Assembly: GCA_023666965.1 (NCBI GenBank)
Contig: JAMPAZ010000006.1
Location: 1 to 63,626 of the forward strand
Direction of reading: 5' to 3'
Length of the DNA: 63,626 bases
From: Muribaculum sp.
GTDB lineage: Bacteria; Bacteroidota; Bacteroidia; Bacteroidales; Muribaculaceae
The position numbers and the translations under genes were made by a program. Positions 24,581-36,113 of this stretch are shown piece by piece. The notes under the pieces were generated by a model. The model was not told the origin of the DNA. It made no database searches and was given only the letters and a program-made list of their open reading frames with translations. Every line of letters begins with the position of its first letter. The stretch's first letter is position 1.

Positions 24581-25174
24581 CTACTTTTTCTTTTTCTTTT
24601 TGGAGTTAGTGTTTTGTGCGGGAGGTGTGATAAACTCGCGCAGTTTACATGTTGCCGGATCCAATCGGATCGCTCCGTGGCTATAGTGGGCTAAATCTTT
24701 AAATATTTTTGCGTCGTCGACACCGTCGGGGTTGACGACGAGAAGCATTTTCTTCATGTGGTTGGCTATGAAGCGAACTAACACGTCTTTTTCTTCTCCG
24801 TCTTCCATCTCACAAGCCTTCCTAATCATATCTTCGATATGCTTGCCATAGTGGCGGTAGTCGATTCGCGACAGGGAATATTTAATTGGCTCGGGGCGGG
24901 AAACGAGATTTTCCGGACGGATGATGTCGCACGGATAGTCAATGTCGAGTTGAAAGTCTGACATTATAGCCAGGTGATCCCAAAGTTGGTGGGTGTAGTC
25001 GGGATTGTCTCTTAGCTCCGGGAACAGATTGCCCATAGTGGCGATTATGGAGTAGGCGCATACAGTACGCTCTTCACGATCTGGGATGGAGACGCAATAG
25101 TCTACCATTTGCTGTATGTTACGTCCATATTCGGGCAAAGTCAGCTTTTTAAGATGTGTATTATATGTAAGCAT
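24581..25174 (-). CDS. DUF4290-family protein
   Basis: A 197-residue protein of the DUF4290 family, recalled as a conserved Bacteroidetes gene next to murA. It carries YNTHLKKLTLPEYGRNIQQMVDYC (residues 4-27), SIIATMGNLFPELRD and a C-terminal lysine-rich tail (SKKKKKK). No signal peptide, so cytoplasmic. The function is unknown, though constant linkage to murA and rimM suggests a role in growth or envelope synthesis. It heads the DUF4290-murA-rimM operon, with a well-formed promoter 20 bases upstream of its ATG. Confidence 0.75.
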   Translation of the reverse strand: MLTYNTHLKKLTLPEYGRNIQQMVDYCVSIPDREERTVCAYSIIATMGNLFPELRDNPDYTHQLWDHLAIMSDFQLDIDYPCDIIRPENLVSRPEPIKYSLSRIDYRHYGKHIEDMIRKACEMEDGEEKDVLVRFIANHMKKMLLVVNPDGVDDAKIFKDLAHYSHGAIRLDPATCKLREFITPPAQNTNSKKKKKK

Positions 25175-25196
25175 AAGTTTCTATATGTTTATCATC

Positions 25197-25228
25197 CAAA
25201 GTTACGTCAATTTAGCCAAATGGCCAAA
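25197..25228 (-). promoter_or_regulatory. promoter of the DUF4290-murA-rimM operon
   Basis: Read on the minus strand: TTTG (25228-25225), 20 bases, then TAACTTTG (25204-25197), about 22 bases before the ATG at 25174. This is a full -33/-7 match. Confidence 0.75.
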
Positions 25229-25354
25229 TCGGATGTAGTTTCTTTGGCGGAATAAGAACTCCCTCAAAAGTAGGAACAAGGGAATTTGAGGAAAAGTTGC
25301 AGAGACGGGGCTAAAAAGTGGGGAGTTGGAGCGTCTTATGTATAAGTGTTGCGC

Positions 25355-25672
25355 TTATTTCCTTGGCAACATAATGAGAATAGGTCGGTCGGAGGAATAG
25401 GCATAAAGTTCGGACGATTTGAGATATTCCGATAGTCGGCGTATAGCGCTTTCCACAAGTGGAGCGCTCTGCACTTTATATTGCATTGACCTGCGAGAAG
25501 AGTCATCGACTCTGTCTGCCGCGCACACAGCTATTATCCCCGGAATAAATACGGTTGATTGAACTTCTCCGTCAAAGGGAGTTATAATTACTGAGCCGTT
25601 TTCTATCCTTACGATAGAGTTGCGGTGGATATGCCCTTGGTGTAGAACGGCGTGTGCTAAATACTGAGTCAT
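25355..25672 (-). CDS. small conserved protein of unknown function
   Basis: A 105-residue protein without signal peptide or membrane segment (starts MTQYLAHAVLHQGHIHRNSIVRI). It reads as a beta-rich domain followed by a helix (VESAIRRLSEYLKSSE). I do not recognise it. It follows the DUF4296 gene by 45 bases on the minus strand and is probably the last gene of the ileS-lspA block. The 180 bases that follow, up to the DUF4290 gene, show no gene but hold the murA operon promoter. Confidence 0.6.
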   Translation of the reverse strand: MTQYLAHAVLHQGHIHRNSIVRIENGSVIITPFDGEVQSTVFIPGIIAVCAADRVDDSSRRSMQYKVQSAPLVESAIRRLSEYLKSSELYAYSSDRPILIMLPRK

Positions 25673-25717
25673 TTACAAGATGCTTATTGTCAAGCTAACT
25701 CTGAGAATGTGTCTGTT

Positions 25718-26521
25718 TTAATTCTTTGGTTTTTTGCCGTGTAGGGCAGTCTTGACATTTGAACGGAGGTATTCGGACGGATTTAAACGAGTTCTGACAA
25801 GTGTTATACTGTCGACGTACGCGCTTTCAATCGTTTCGGGTTGGAGCATAATCGTGCCGTACATATTTGATGTCACTTTACTTGAGTCGGTGACAAATTT
25901 CACTTCGTTCCAACCTTCGGATGCTACGGAGCCGAATATGTAGTCGCTTGTTCCGTCGTTATAATCAGCGGCTAACGTCCAGTTAATAGGTGATATTCGT
26001 TTCCTCACGTAGAAGCGCCATGTGTAGACATCGCCTTTCTCCCAATTCTCATCGCGTTTTAAATGGAATTTAAGTATGTCGCTCGGTTCTCCGTATGCAA
26101 AATGTCGGAATCTTACATCGGGCCATGCATCTACGGAGTCGCCTACAACGGCCATTTGTACTCTTGAACCGTCTGACGATACATCTGCCAATTTGATTTC
26201 GCCCTCAAGTTCTTCGATGACTTTATCGTAGACCTCGATATACTTTTCAATGTTGTGTCCGTACCAGACAAGCGATGTGTCAAATTGCTCTTGAGTCACT
26301 CCGTGACGCTGAAAGATGCTTTGCTTCATCACCTTTCTGGTAGAGTCGTTTGCATACTTGGATCTGTTTAGTTCAAGAATGCTTTCCCCCTTATGTATAT
26401 CTACAAGCAACTCGACCATGTCGTCTGACTTTATTACGTAGTCGGGAGTTTTGTCGCATGAAACTGTCAACGTTGCCAGCATTAACGCAGACATAGGTAT
26501 TAGTCGTCGTAGATTTATCAT
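25718..26521 (-). CDS. DUF4296-family lipoprotein
   Basis: A 267-residue lipoprotein. The N-terminus MINLRRLIPMSALMLATLTVSCDK ends in a lipobox (lipid on Cys22). Residues about 30-105 are the DUF4296 domain: DDMVELLVDIHKGESILEL, then QSIFQRHGVTQEQFDTSLVWYGHNIEKY. The C-terminal half (about 130-250) is a beta-rich domain typical of envelope proteins. The function of DUF4296 is unknown; members are commonly encoded just after lspA, as here (11 bases). Confidence 0.75.
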   Translation of the reverse strand: MINLRRLIPMSALMLATLTVSCDKTPDYVIKSDDMVELLVDIHKGESILELNRSKYANDSTRKVMKQSIFQRHGVTQEQFDTSLVWYGHNIEKYIEVYDKVIEELEGEIKLADVSSDGSRVQMAVVGDSVDAWPDVRFRHFAYGEPSDILKFHLKRDENWEKGDVYTWRFYVRKRISPINWTLAADYNDGTSDYIFGSVASEGWNEVKFVTDSSKVTSNMYGTIMLQPETIESAYVDSITLVRTRLNPSEYLRSNVKTALHGKKPKN

Positions 26522-26531
26522 TCGTGAAAAT

Positions 26532-27197
26532 TTAGTTTTCTTGATTGCCTTTGACAGACGTGTCCCCGGTCAATTCCGAGATGCCCTCCTGAGGGGTCAT
26601 TGATAAGTATTTTGAATAGAATATTATCAGCACCAGAATGCCTACAGTGATTGCCGCATCGGCAATATTGAAAATAGGTTGGAAAAACAGAAAGTAGTTC
26701 CCTCCCACAATAGGCACCCACTCAGGCCAATAGAAGCTGAAAAGCGGAAAGTACAGCATGTCAACTACACGGCCATGAAACAATGTCGCGTAACCTCCTT
26801 CCGGCGGAAATGCTTGAGCCACTTCCGGTGGAAATGGATTGTTGAAAATCACTCCGTAGAACACTGAGTCGACGATATTGCCGGCGGCCCCGGCTGTAAT
26901 CAATGCGATGCAAACAAGGTATCCGGTCTTTATATAGCCTCGGTTATGTATCCGGTAGATATAATATATCAGTAATCCGACAGCCACTATGCGGAATAGA
27001 GTGAGAAACAATTTGCTCCCCATCTCCATTCCGAATGCCATACCGTTGTTCTCAATAAAATATATCTGAAACCAATCGGTAATATGTATGCTCTCGCCTA
27101 TGAACATGTGGGTTTTCACCCAAATCTTCACTAATTGGTCGACTATTATGATTCCGACTATGACTATAGTGGCGAGCCAGCCTCTTGACAGCTTCAT
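26532..27197 (-). CDS. lspA: signal peptidase II (prolipoprotein signal peptidase)
   Basis: A 221-residue integral membrane aspartyl protease with four membrane segments (about 9-25, 66-82, 92-107, 178-196). The catalytic pair is Asp110 (in GAAGNIVDSV) and Asp180 (in FNIADAAI). It is longer than the Escherichia coli enzyme (164) through an insertion of about 40 residues (FNNPFPPEVAQAF onward) between the two aspartates, which is usual in Bacteroidetes. It matures the lipoproteins of this window. It lies 20 bases after the DksA-like gene in the ileS block. Confidence 0.93.
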   Translation of the reverse strand: MKLSRGWLATIVIVGIIIVDQLVKIWVKTHMFIGESIHITDWFQIYFIENNGMAFGMEMGSKLFLTLFRIVAVGLLIYYIYRIHNRGYIKTGYLVCIALITAGAAGNIVDSVFYGVIFNNPFPPEVAQAFPPEGGYATLFHGRVVDMLYFPLFSFYWPEWVPIVGGNYFLFFQPIFNIADAAITVGILVLIIFYSKYLSMTPQEGISELTGDTSVKGNQEN

Positions 27198-27217
27198 TCA
27201 ATCAATAAATAGATGAC

Positions 27218-27598
27218 TTACTTTCGTTTTCCTTCCTTGGCCTCGACGCTTAAAGTGGCGTGGGGGACAGCCATGAGGCGTTCTTTCGGTATGAGTTTAC
27301 CTGTCTCACGGCATATTCCGTAGGTCTTGTTCTCAATACGCACCAAGGCGGCCTGAAGATGTTGGATAAATTTCATCTGTCTTTGTGCCAATTGGCCCGC
27401 CTCCTCCTTACTCAGCGTACTTGCTCCTTCTTCAAGCACTTTAAACGTAGGCGACGTATCAGCGGTGTCGTTTCCGTCGCTGTTCATTACATTGGCTTTA
27501 AGGAGTTCATAGTCGCGTTGTGCCTTGTCGAGCTTCTTTAAAATGAGTTCTTTAAACTCTTGCAATTCTTCATCGGTATATCGGTTCTTTTCGCTCAT
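27218..27598 (-). CDS. TraR/DksA-family protein lacking the zinc cysteines
   Basis: A 126-residue protein with a long N-terminal helical hairpin (about 7-90, acidic tip DGNDTADTSP) and a C-terminal zinc-finger-like end. In typical DksA proteins this end carries four cysteines (CxxC...CxxC); here only GICRETGK with a single Cys is left, and the second pair reads ATLSVEAK. The DksA fold should still form but without zinc. It probably interacts with RNA polymerase through its secondary channel. It lies directly after ileS (29 bases) and before lspA. Confidence 0.8.
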   Translation of the reverse strand: MSEKNRYTDEELQEFKELILKKLDKAQRDYELLKANVMNSDGNDTADTSPTFKVLEEGASTLSKEEAGQLAQRQMKFIQHLQAALVRIENKTYGICRETGKLIPKERLMAVPHATLSVEAKEGKRK

Positions 27599-27627
27599 AA
27601 CAGTAGATTTTAGTTTTATAAGTTAGA

Positions 27628-30600
27628 TTATGCTAATTCGATTACGGTTCTTACTTTAAGCCCGTCAAGGTCGAGTTCTTCAACTTCGGCGTCGGCCATG
27701 AGCGGAGCGACGGTAAGTGAAGATGCAAGCACTTGACGTGAAATGTAGTCGGCAAATAAGTGGATTGCATCGTCGGTTTCGTCCGACGGTTCAAAAGTCA
27801 CCTTGATTTTGTCCACGATGTCGTATCCGCGACCCTTTCGGATGTTTTGGATGCGGTTTACCAAGTCGCGGGCAATTCCCTCTCTGCGTAATTCGTCGGT
27901 CAGAGTGACATCAAGAGCCACAGTCAGACTTCCGTCGTTTGCGACCTGCCATCCGGGAATATCTTCTGAGATAACCTCCACGTCGGCCAAGTCTACTTTT
28001 GCCTCGGCACCGTTGATTTCCAGGGCTATCGAGCCTTCGCGTTCAAGTTGGTGGATTTGAGGCTGCGAAAGCGTTGTCAATGCCGCGGCTACGCTTTTCA
28101 TGTTTTTACCGTATTTCGGGCCGAGTTTCTTAAAGTCGGGTTTTACCTTCTTTACGAGCACTCCGTCTTCGTCGGTGACAAACTTTATGGACTTAACATT
28201 TACTTCGCTTAAGATGAGGTCGGCCATTGACTGCAGCATCTCCTTTTGCTTTTCGTCGGCCACTGGAATCATTAGCGTCGAGAGTGGTTGACGTACCTTG
28301 TGATTTACTTTACGGCGCAATGCCAATACCATTGACGTTACTTCTTGTGCGAGCTTCATGCGCTCTTCAAGAGCTTTGTCTGATTCACCTGCCTCAGGGA
28401 ACATGGCTAAGTGCACTGACGTGGTCTCGCCTGTGGTTGCCGATGTAAGATCGGTATAAAGCTGGTCGGCAAAGAAGGGTGAGATTGGAGCCATAAGAAG
28501 TGCCACAGTCTCCAGACATGTGTATAGAGTTTGATAAGCCGACAATTTGTCGGTATCCATCTCTTTGCCCCAGAAACGTTTTCGGTTTAGACGCACATAC
28601 CAATTGCTCAGATTGTCATTCACAAAGTCATTGATTGCACGTGCGGCCTTGGTCGGTTCGTAATCGGCGAGGGCATCGTCTACTTCACGGATGAGGGTGT
28701 TGAGCAGTGAGAGTATCCAGCGGTCTATTTCAGGGCGGTCGGCCAACGGCACTTGCGGTGCGCTGTTGTCGAAGCCGTCGACATTTGCGTAAAGTGCGAA
28801 GAAAGAGTATGTATTATATAGGGTTGAGAAAAGCTTGCGTGATGTCTCGCGGACTCCGTCCGGATCATATTTGAGATTGTCCCACGGCGATGAGTTGGCA
28901 ATCATGTACCAACGCAACGGGTCAGAGCCGAATTCCTCTATGGCTTCAAAGGGATTGACGGCATTGCCAAGACGTTTTGACATCTTGTTGCCGAAGCGGT
29001 CGAGGACAAGCCCGTTAGAGATTACGGCCTTGTATGCTACGGAGTCGAACACCATACCTGCTATGGCATGCAGTGTAAAGAACCATCCGCGTGTCTGGTC
29101 GACACCCTCGGCTATGAAATCTGCCGGATACAGTTCGCCGGAGTCGAGACCTTCTTTGTTTTCAAAGGGGTAGTGTATCTGCGCGTAAGGCATGGCTCCG
29201 GAGTCAAACCATACGTCGATAAGATCGAGTTCGCGGTGCATCGGCTCGCCTTTTGACGATACGAGCACTATGTCGTCGACATAGGGGCGGTGAAGGTCGA
29301 TGCGTTCGTAGTTCTCCTTGGAATAGTCGCCGGGTACAAAACCCTTGTCTTTATACGGGTTGGACTTCATTACACCTGCGGCTATTGCCTTCTCGATTTC
29401 ATTATATAGTGTTTCGACGCTGTCTATGCACATCTCCTCGGTGCCGTCTTCGGTGCGCCAAATTGGAAGAGGCGTTCCCCAATAACGACTGCGTGAAAGA
29501 TTCCAGTCCTGAAGATTTTCGAGCCATTTGCCGAAACGTCCGCTACCGGTCGACTGTGGCTTCCACTTAATGGTGTCGTTTTTGGCTATCAGAGTGTCGC
29601 GCGCGGCGGTTGTCCTGATAAACCAACTGTCAAGCGGATAGTACAGCACGGGTTTGTCGGTACGCCAACAGTGGGGATAGTTATGTGTGTGCTTCTCGAT
29701 TTTGAAGGCCTCTCCGGCTTGCTTCATTTCCATGCACAGAACGATGTTGAGATCCTCATCTTTAGACGCAGCCTCCTCATTGAATTTCCCGTCTACATTA
29801 TATTTCGGATCGTATGCATTCTTGACAAAGTCACCGGCATGGTGGCTATATTCCTCTATGTTAACACAATTTTTTACGAACTCCGGGGCGCATTCATCGA
29901 GCCGATAATATTTACCGGTCATGTCTACCATTGGGCGCGTTTCCCCTTTGCTGTTTATCATAAACAACGGGGGAATTCCTGCCAACTTGGCGACTTTGGC
30001 ATCGTCGGCACCGAATGTAGGCGCGATGTGCACAATGCCCGTACCGTCTTCGGTTGTCACATAATCGCCGGGAATTACTCGAAATGCCTCATCTGCTATT
30101 TCGACAAATTTGTCCTTGCCGACAGTAAATACTTTTTCAGGGTATCTGGCGGCAAAGTCGCTGACATAGCCCGGGGCATTTGCATCAAGTTTTTCAACCG
30201 GTTTTACCCATGGCATAAGCTGAGCATAGCGCATGCCTATAAGCTCGTCGGCTGTATATGTCTTTACGACGCGGTATGGCAATATTTTTGTCCCGGGGAC
30301 GAATTCGTCCATGGGGGCTTCAGCACCCTCGGCCTTGAAGTAGGCCGAAATACGCTCCTTGGCGAGAACCACTGACACCTTTTCTCCTGAGTAGGGGTTG
30401 AAAGTACGGACGAGTGAGTATTCGATTTTCGGGCCTACGCATAATGCGGTGTTTGACGGTAGAGTCCATGGCGTAGTCGTCCAGGCGATAAAACAAGGAG
30501 TTCCCCATTCCGCCATTTCCGGTTTGGGGTCAATTATTTTAAATTGGACTGTGGCGGTGGTGTCCTTTACGTCGCGGTAGCACCCCGGTTGGTTAAGCTC

Positions 30601-31182
30601 GTGCGTGCTGAGTCCGGTTCCGGCCGCCGGCGAGTAGGGCTGTATGGTATATCCCTTATATAAGTATCCTTTTTTGTATAATTGATTGAGTAACCACCAG
30701 ACTGACTCTATGTAGCGGTTGTCGTATGTGATATAGGGGTCTTTCATGTCCACCCAATATCCCATGGAGTTGGTGAGGTTTTCCCATTCGCGCGTGTACT
30801 TCATCACTTCCCTGCGACATGCGGCGTTGTAGTCATCGACGGAAATTTTCTTGCCGATATCCTCTTTGGTTATTCCAAGGGCTTTTTCTACGCCAAGTTC
30901 TACCGGCAGTCCGTGTGTGTCCCAACCTGCTTTGCGCTTAACATGGAAGCCTTTCATCGTCTTATATCGACAGAAAATATCCTTAATTGTACGCGCCATT
31001 ACGTGGTGTATGCCAGGCATTCCGTTGGCTGATGGAGGTCCTTCGTAGAATACGAACGAGGGCGCTCCCTCACGTACTTTCATACTCTGCTCAAACAGGT
31101 GCTCGCGATTCCACCTGTCGAGGACAGTGCGGTTTATTTCAGAAAGATTAAAACGGTTGTACTCTTTAAACTTCTTTCCCAT
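27628..31182 (-). CDS. ileS: isoleucyl-tRNA synthetase
   Basis: A 1184-residue class I synthetase of the long bacterial/eukaryotic-like form. The HIGH-like motif is PSANGMPGIHH (near residue 50), the KMSKR motif is GNKMSKRLGN, and both the editing domain (about 200-500) and C-terminal RNA-binding domains are complete. It charges tRNA-Ile and edits valine. The ATG at 31182 follows a -7 box (minus-strand TACCTTTG, 31227-31234) by about 45 bases. It heads the block ileS-DksA-like-lspA-DUF4296-small protein. Confidence 0.95.
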   Translation of the reverse strand: MGKKFKEYNRFNLSEINRTVLDRWNREHLFEQSMKVREGAPSFVFYEGPPSANGMPGIHHVMARTIKDIFCRYKTMKGFHVKRKAGWDTHGLPVELGVEKALGITKEDIGKKISVDDYNAACRREVMKYTREWENLTNSMGYWVDMKDPYITYDNRYIESVWWLLNQLYKKGYLYKGYTIQPYSPAAGTGLSTHELNQPGCYRDVKDTTATVQFKIIDPKPEMAEWGTPCFIAWTTTPWTLPSNTALCVGPKIEYSLVRTFNPYSGEKVSVVLAKERISAYFKAEGAEAPMDEFVPGTKILPYRVVKTYTADELIGMRYAQLMPWVKPVEKLDANAPGYVSDFAARYPEKVFTVGKDKFVEIADEAFRVIPGDYVTTEDGTGIVHIAPTFGADDAKVAKLAGIPPLFMINSKGETRPMVDMTGKYYRLDECAPEFVKNCVNIEEYSHHAGDFVKNAYDPKYNVDGKFNEEAASKDEDLNIVLCMEMKQAGEAFKIEKHTHNYPHCWRTDKPVLYYPLDSWFIRTTAARDTLIAKNDTIKWKPQSTGSGRFGKWLENLQDWNLSRSRYWGTPLPIWRTEDGTEEMCIDSVETLYNEIEKAIAAGVMKSNPYKDKGFVPGDYSKENYERIDLHRPYVDDIVLVSSKGEPMHRELDLIDVWFDSGAMPYAQIHYPFENKEGLDSGELYPADFIAEGVDQTRGWFFTLHAIAGMVFDSVAYKAVISNGLVLDRFGNKMSKRLGNAVNPFEAIEEFGSDPLRWYMIANSSPWDNLKYDPDGVRETSRKLFSTLYNTYSFFALYANVDGFDNSAPQVPLADRPEIDRWILSLLNTLIREVDDALADYEPTKAARAINDFVNDNLSNWYVRLNRKRFWGKEMDTDKLSAYQTLYTCLETVALLMAPISPFFADQLYTDLTSATTGETTSVHLAMFPEAGESDKALEERMKLAQEVTSMVLALRRKVNHKVRQPLSTLMIPVADEKQKEMLQSMADLILSEVNVKSIKFVTDEDGVLVKKVKPDFKKLGPKYGKNMKSVAAALTTLSQPQIHQLEREGSIALEINGAEAKVDLADVEVISEDIPGWQVANDGSLTVALDVTLTDELRREGIARDLVNRIQNIRKGRGYDIVDKIKVTFEPSDETDDAIHLFADYISRQVLASSLTVAPLMADAEVEELDLDGLKVRTVIELA

Positions 31183-31226
31183 CGTATATAAAATAATATA
31201 TTAGTGGCTATTTATGAAAATTTTTG

Positions 31227-31234
31227 CAAAGGTA
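31227..31234 (-). promoter_or_regulatory. -7 box of ileS
   Basis: Minus-strand TACCTTTG, about 45 bases before the ATG. No T-box leader was identified upstream. Confidence 0.5.
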
Positions 31235-31428
31235 CAACAATTACCGCGTGTTTAAAAATTTGCGCAGTAAAAATAGAAAAATAAAAAAAGAAGTTTCAGG
31301 TTTAAAAACGAAAATATCCGGATTCAACTCGCCGAAAAGAACCGCGAATCCACATAAAAGCATAACTTTAAGCTGTCAAGCGGTGTTATAATACTATAAA
31401 TGTGTAAAATGATTAAATCCGTAATATT

Positions 31429-31752
31429 ATGACGAAGATTAAACTTGGAACGACAGCGCTAAACATGACGTATTCCGATGACGAGCTTGGTGAAAAAATT
31501 TTAAATTACGTCAAGGCACAGGATGACGGTGTGGGTTTCCGCGACATTTGTGCGTATCTATTAACCCAGGCTCAGGCCGAGAAGCGTATTGAGGGCCCTG
31601 CCGATGAAGAGTATCAATGGGAGTCGCTTTCCCATATCGATACGATTAGGGTAGACAGGACGCTTTGGCAACTTATATGGAAGCACAAGTTGGTGATAGA
31701 TTTTGACTCAAGTCATTACCCTACACAAGACATCTATTTCCTTAGCGCATAG
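31429..31752 (+). CDS. small protein of unknown function, possible winged helix
   Basis: A 107-residue cytoplasmic protein. After a short beta start (MTKIKLGTTALNMTYSDDEL) it has helix-rich segments and a C-terminal strand pair (KLVIDFDSSHYPTQDIYFLSA), which would fit a small winged-helix domain; this is a guess from pattern alone. It stands alone between divergent ileS and convergent trpB, and a perfect 15-bp hairpin follows its stop by 12 bases. Confidence 0.55.
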   Translation: MTKIKLGTTALNMTYSDDELGEKILNYVKAQDDGVGFRDICAYLLTQAQAEKRIEGPADEEYQWESLSHIDTIRVDRTLWQLIWKHKLVIDFDSSHYPTQDIYFLSA

Positions 31753-31764
31753 GGATCTAAAATG

Positions 31765-31808
31765 ACAGAGAGCTGATTCCTGGAGATTTCCGTGAATCAG
31801 CTCTCTGT
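31765..31808. terminator. perfect 15-bp hairpin between convergent genes
   Basis: ACAGAGAGCTGATTC (31765-31779) pairs with GAATCAGCTCTCTGT (31794-31808). It lies 12 bases after the small unknown gene and 48 bases from the trpB stop, so it can end both transcripts. Confidence 0.65.
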
Positions 31809-31856
31809 TGCTATCGAAAGCTTATTGGAATGATTTTTCTAAGAATGGAAGGCCGG

Positions 31857-33215
31857 TTAGAGCTTGTAAAGGTCGGCGGTATTGGCTTTAATCTCTGATT
31901 CCGGAACGTCGTAGTTTGTCAGGTCGCCGGCGAGATACTGATCGTAGGCCGACATATCGATTAGCCCATGGCCGGAGAGATTGAATAGAATTACGGGGGC
32001 TGTTCCTTCTTCGTTCGCTTTACGGGCTTCACGTATGGCGGCCGCAATTGCGTGGGAACTTTCGGGAGCGGGAATAATTCCTTCTGTTTTAGCAAATAAA
32101 GTAGCCGCTTCGAAGGTCTCGAGTTGAGGAATGTCTACAGCATCGATGATTCCTTCAGAACGAAGTTGGCTGATTACAGATCCTGCGCCATGGTAACGGA
32201 GGCCGCCGGCGTGGATGTTGGCGGGAGAGAAGTTGTGGCCAAGCGTATACATCGGAATCAAAGGAGTATAGCCCGCTTCGTCGCCAAAGTCGTAGCGCAA
32301 TTCGCCTTTAGTTAGCTTTGGGCAAGATTGTGGTTCGGCGGCTATGAAACGGCTATTGCGTTCACCGGAGAAGTTGTGGCGCAGGAATGGGAAAGAAATG
32401 CCTGAGAAGTTGCTTCCTCCACCGAAGCATCCAATCACGATGTCGGGATATTCGCCGGCCATCTCCATCTGCTTTTCAGCCTCAAGTCCAATGACTGTTT
32501 GGTGTAGAGCAACGTGGTTGAGGACAGAACCGAGCACGTATTTGCAATTAGGGGTGGACATGGCAAGTTCTACTGCTTCTGAGATTGCCGTGCCGAGCGA
32601 TCCTTGATAGTTAGGATGGTCCGTGATAATCTTACGTCCGGCTTTAGTCGACATACTTGGCGAGGCTATGACCTCTGCGCCGTAAGTCTCCATGATTGAA
32701 CGGCGATAGGGCTTTTGGTTGTAGGACACCTTCACCATATAGACGGCAAGGTCGAGTCCGAAATGTTTTGCCGCTAAAGATAGGGCCGCGCCCCACTGAC
32801 CGGCACCGGTTTCGGTCGTTATGTTGGTTATACCTTCGTTTTTGCAATAATAAGCTTGTGCAATTGCAGAATTAAGCTTATGCGAGCCTACAGGGCTGAC
32901 GCTCTCGTTCTTAAAGTAAATGTGGGCTTTCGTGCCGAGAGCCTTTTCAAGTCCGCGTGCTCTGACAAGCGGTGTCGGACGCCAAATCTTATACATATCG
33001 CGGACCTCTTCCGGAATTTCAATCCATTTGTCGGTACTATTGAATTCTTGGTCGGAAGCTGCTTTTGTAAACAGCGGGTAGAGATCTTCGGGTTTTAGCG
33101 GTTGCTTTGTGCCCGGATTCAGCATCGGATGAGGTTTGGTTGGCATTTCTGCCATGACATTGTACCATGCGGTCGGAATGTCTTTTTCCTGGAGGATGAA
33201 TTTCTTTGATTCCAT
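31857..33215 (-). CDS. tryptophan synthase beta chain-like protein, TrpB2 type
   Basis: A 452-residue PLP enzyme. The cofactor lysine is Lys113 (in GSHKLNSA) and the phosphate loop is GCFGGGSNF. The length, the N-terminal extension (LKPEDLYPLFTKAA) and the KYVLGSVLNHV stretch place it with the TrpB2 group, which usually occurs without a linked trpA and converts serine plus indole to tryptophan or acts as a serine deaminase-like enzyme. No trpA or other trp gene lies nearby, which supports that reading. The upstream region has a consensus promoter and several ATATGCAT motifs. Confidence 0.9.
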   Translation of the reverse strand: MESKKFILQEKDIPTAWYNVMAEMPTKPHPMLNPGTKQPLKPEDLYPLFTKAASDQEFNSTDKWIEIPEEVRDMYKIWRPTPLVRARGLEKALGTKAHIYFKNESVSPVGSHKLNSAIAQAYYCKNEGITNITTETGAGQWGAALSLAAKHFGLDLAVYMVKVSYNQKPYRRSIMETYGAEVIASPSMSTKAGRKIITDHPNYQGSLGTAISEAVELAMSTPNCKYVLGSVLNHVALHQTVIGLEAEKQMEMAGEYPDIVIGCFGGGSNFSGISFPFLRHNFSGERNSRFIAAEPQSCPKLTKGELRYDFGDEAGYTPLIPMYTLGHNFSPANIHAGGLRYHGAGSVISQLRSEGIIDAVDIPQLETFEAATLFAKTEGIIPAPESSHAIAAAIREARKANEEGTAPVILFNLSGHGLIDMSAYDQYLAGDLTNYDVPESEIKANTADLYKL

Positions 33216-33270
33216 ATTGTATAATGTATATTTATTAATTTTTTATTTTCTTGATTTTACTTTGATGATG

Positions 33271-33300
33271 CAAATTTACGCATAGTTTCTTAATATGCAA
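33271..33300 (-). promoter_or_regulatory. promoter of the TrpB2 gene
   Basis: Minus strand: TTG (33300-33298), 19 bases, then TAAATTTG (33278-33271). It lies about 55 bases before the ATG at 33215. Confidence 0.6.
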
Positions 33301-33363
33301 GAAAAATAATATTTAAAATTCAAATATGCATAAAATATGCATAAAATGGGATGCGATATGCAT
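33290..33363. promoter_or_regulatory. ATATGCAT motif cluster upstream of the TrpB2 promoter
   Basis: Two exact tandem copies of ATATGCATAAA (33324-33334 and 33335-33345) with an 11-base period, plus ATATGCAA near 33294 and ATATGCAT near 33356. They lie just upstream of, or overlap, the -33 region of the TrpB2 promoter. The helical phasing suggests a protein-binding site, though related motifs also flank the 3' element copies. Confidence 0.35.
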
Positions 33364-33404
33364 TTTTTGTGGGAACTATCGTTTCAGTGGGCTTGTGCAA
33401 ATAT

Positions 33405-33495
33405 ATATAGCCGGGCAAATCGGTCTTACGACCGCTTTACCCGGCTATACAATTTTCAAGCTCCTTTCAGAAGCTATTTGTATTTTGATGCCGCC
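33405..33495 (-). repeat. dispersed 3'-end structured element, copy C
   Basis: Minus-strand copy, starting 23 bases after the clpC stop. It matches copy B almost base for base from the TTTTGA/GGC end through the CCGGG hairpin (CGGTCTTACGACCG core) and stops after the hairpin, where copies A and B continue. Confidence 0.7.
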
Positions 33496-33517
33496 TCATA
33501 CATTTCTACAGAGTATC

Positions 33518-36046
<2,529 letters not shown>

Positions 36047-36113
36047 TATTATTTAACCTCCAATTTTATTCAAAATAATGTCTTAAATTAAGTCCAATGG
36101 CATAAAACTGACA

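Noticed and set aside
29671-30375. A 234-codon plus-strand frame inside ileS.
   Set aside because: Antisense of a fully conserved synthetase region; no promoter and no recognisable domain.
31183-31428. A T-box or other amino-acid riboswitch upstream of ileS.
   Set aside because: No T-box core or anti-terminator was found, and such leaders are not expected in this phylum.
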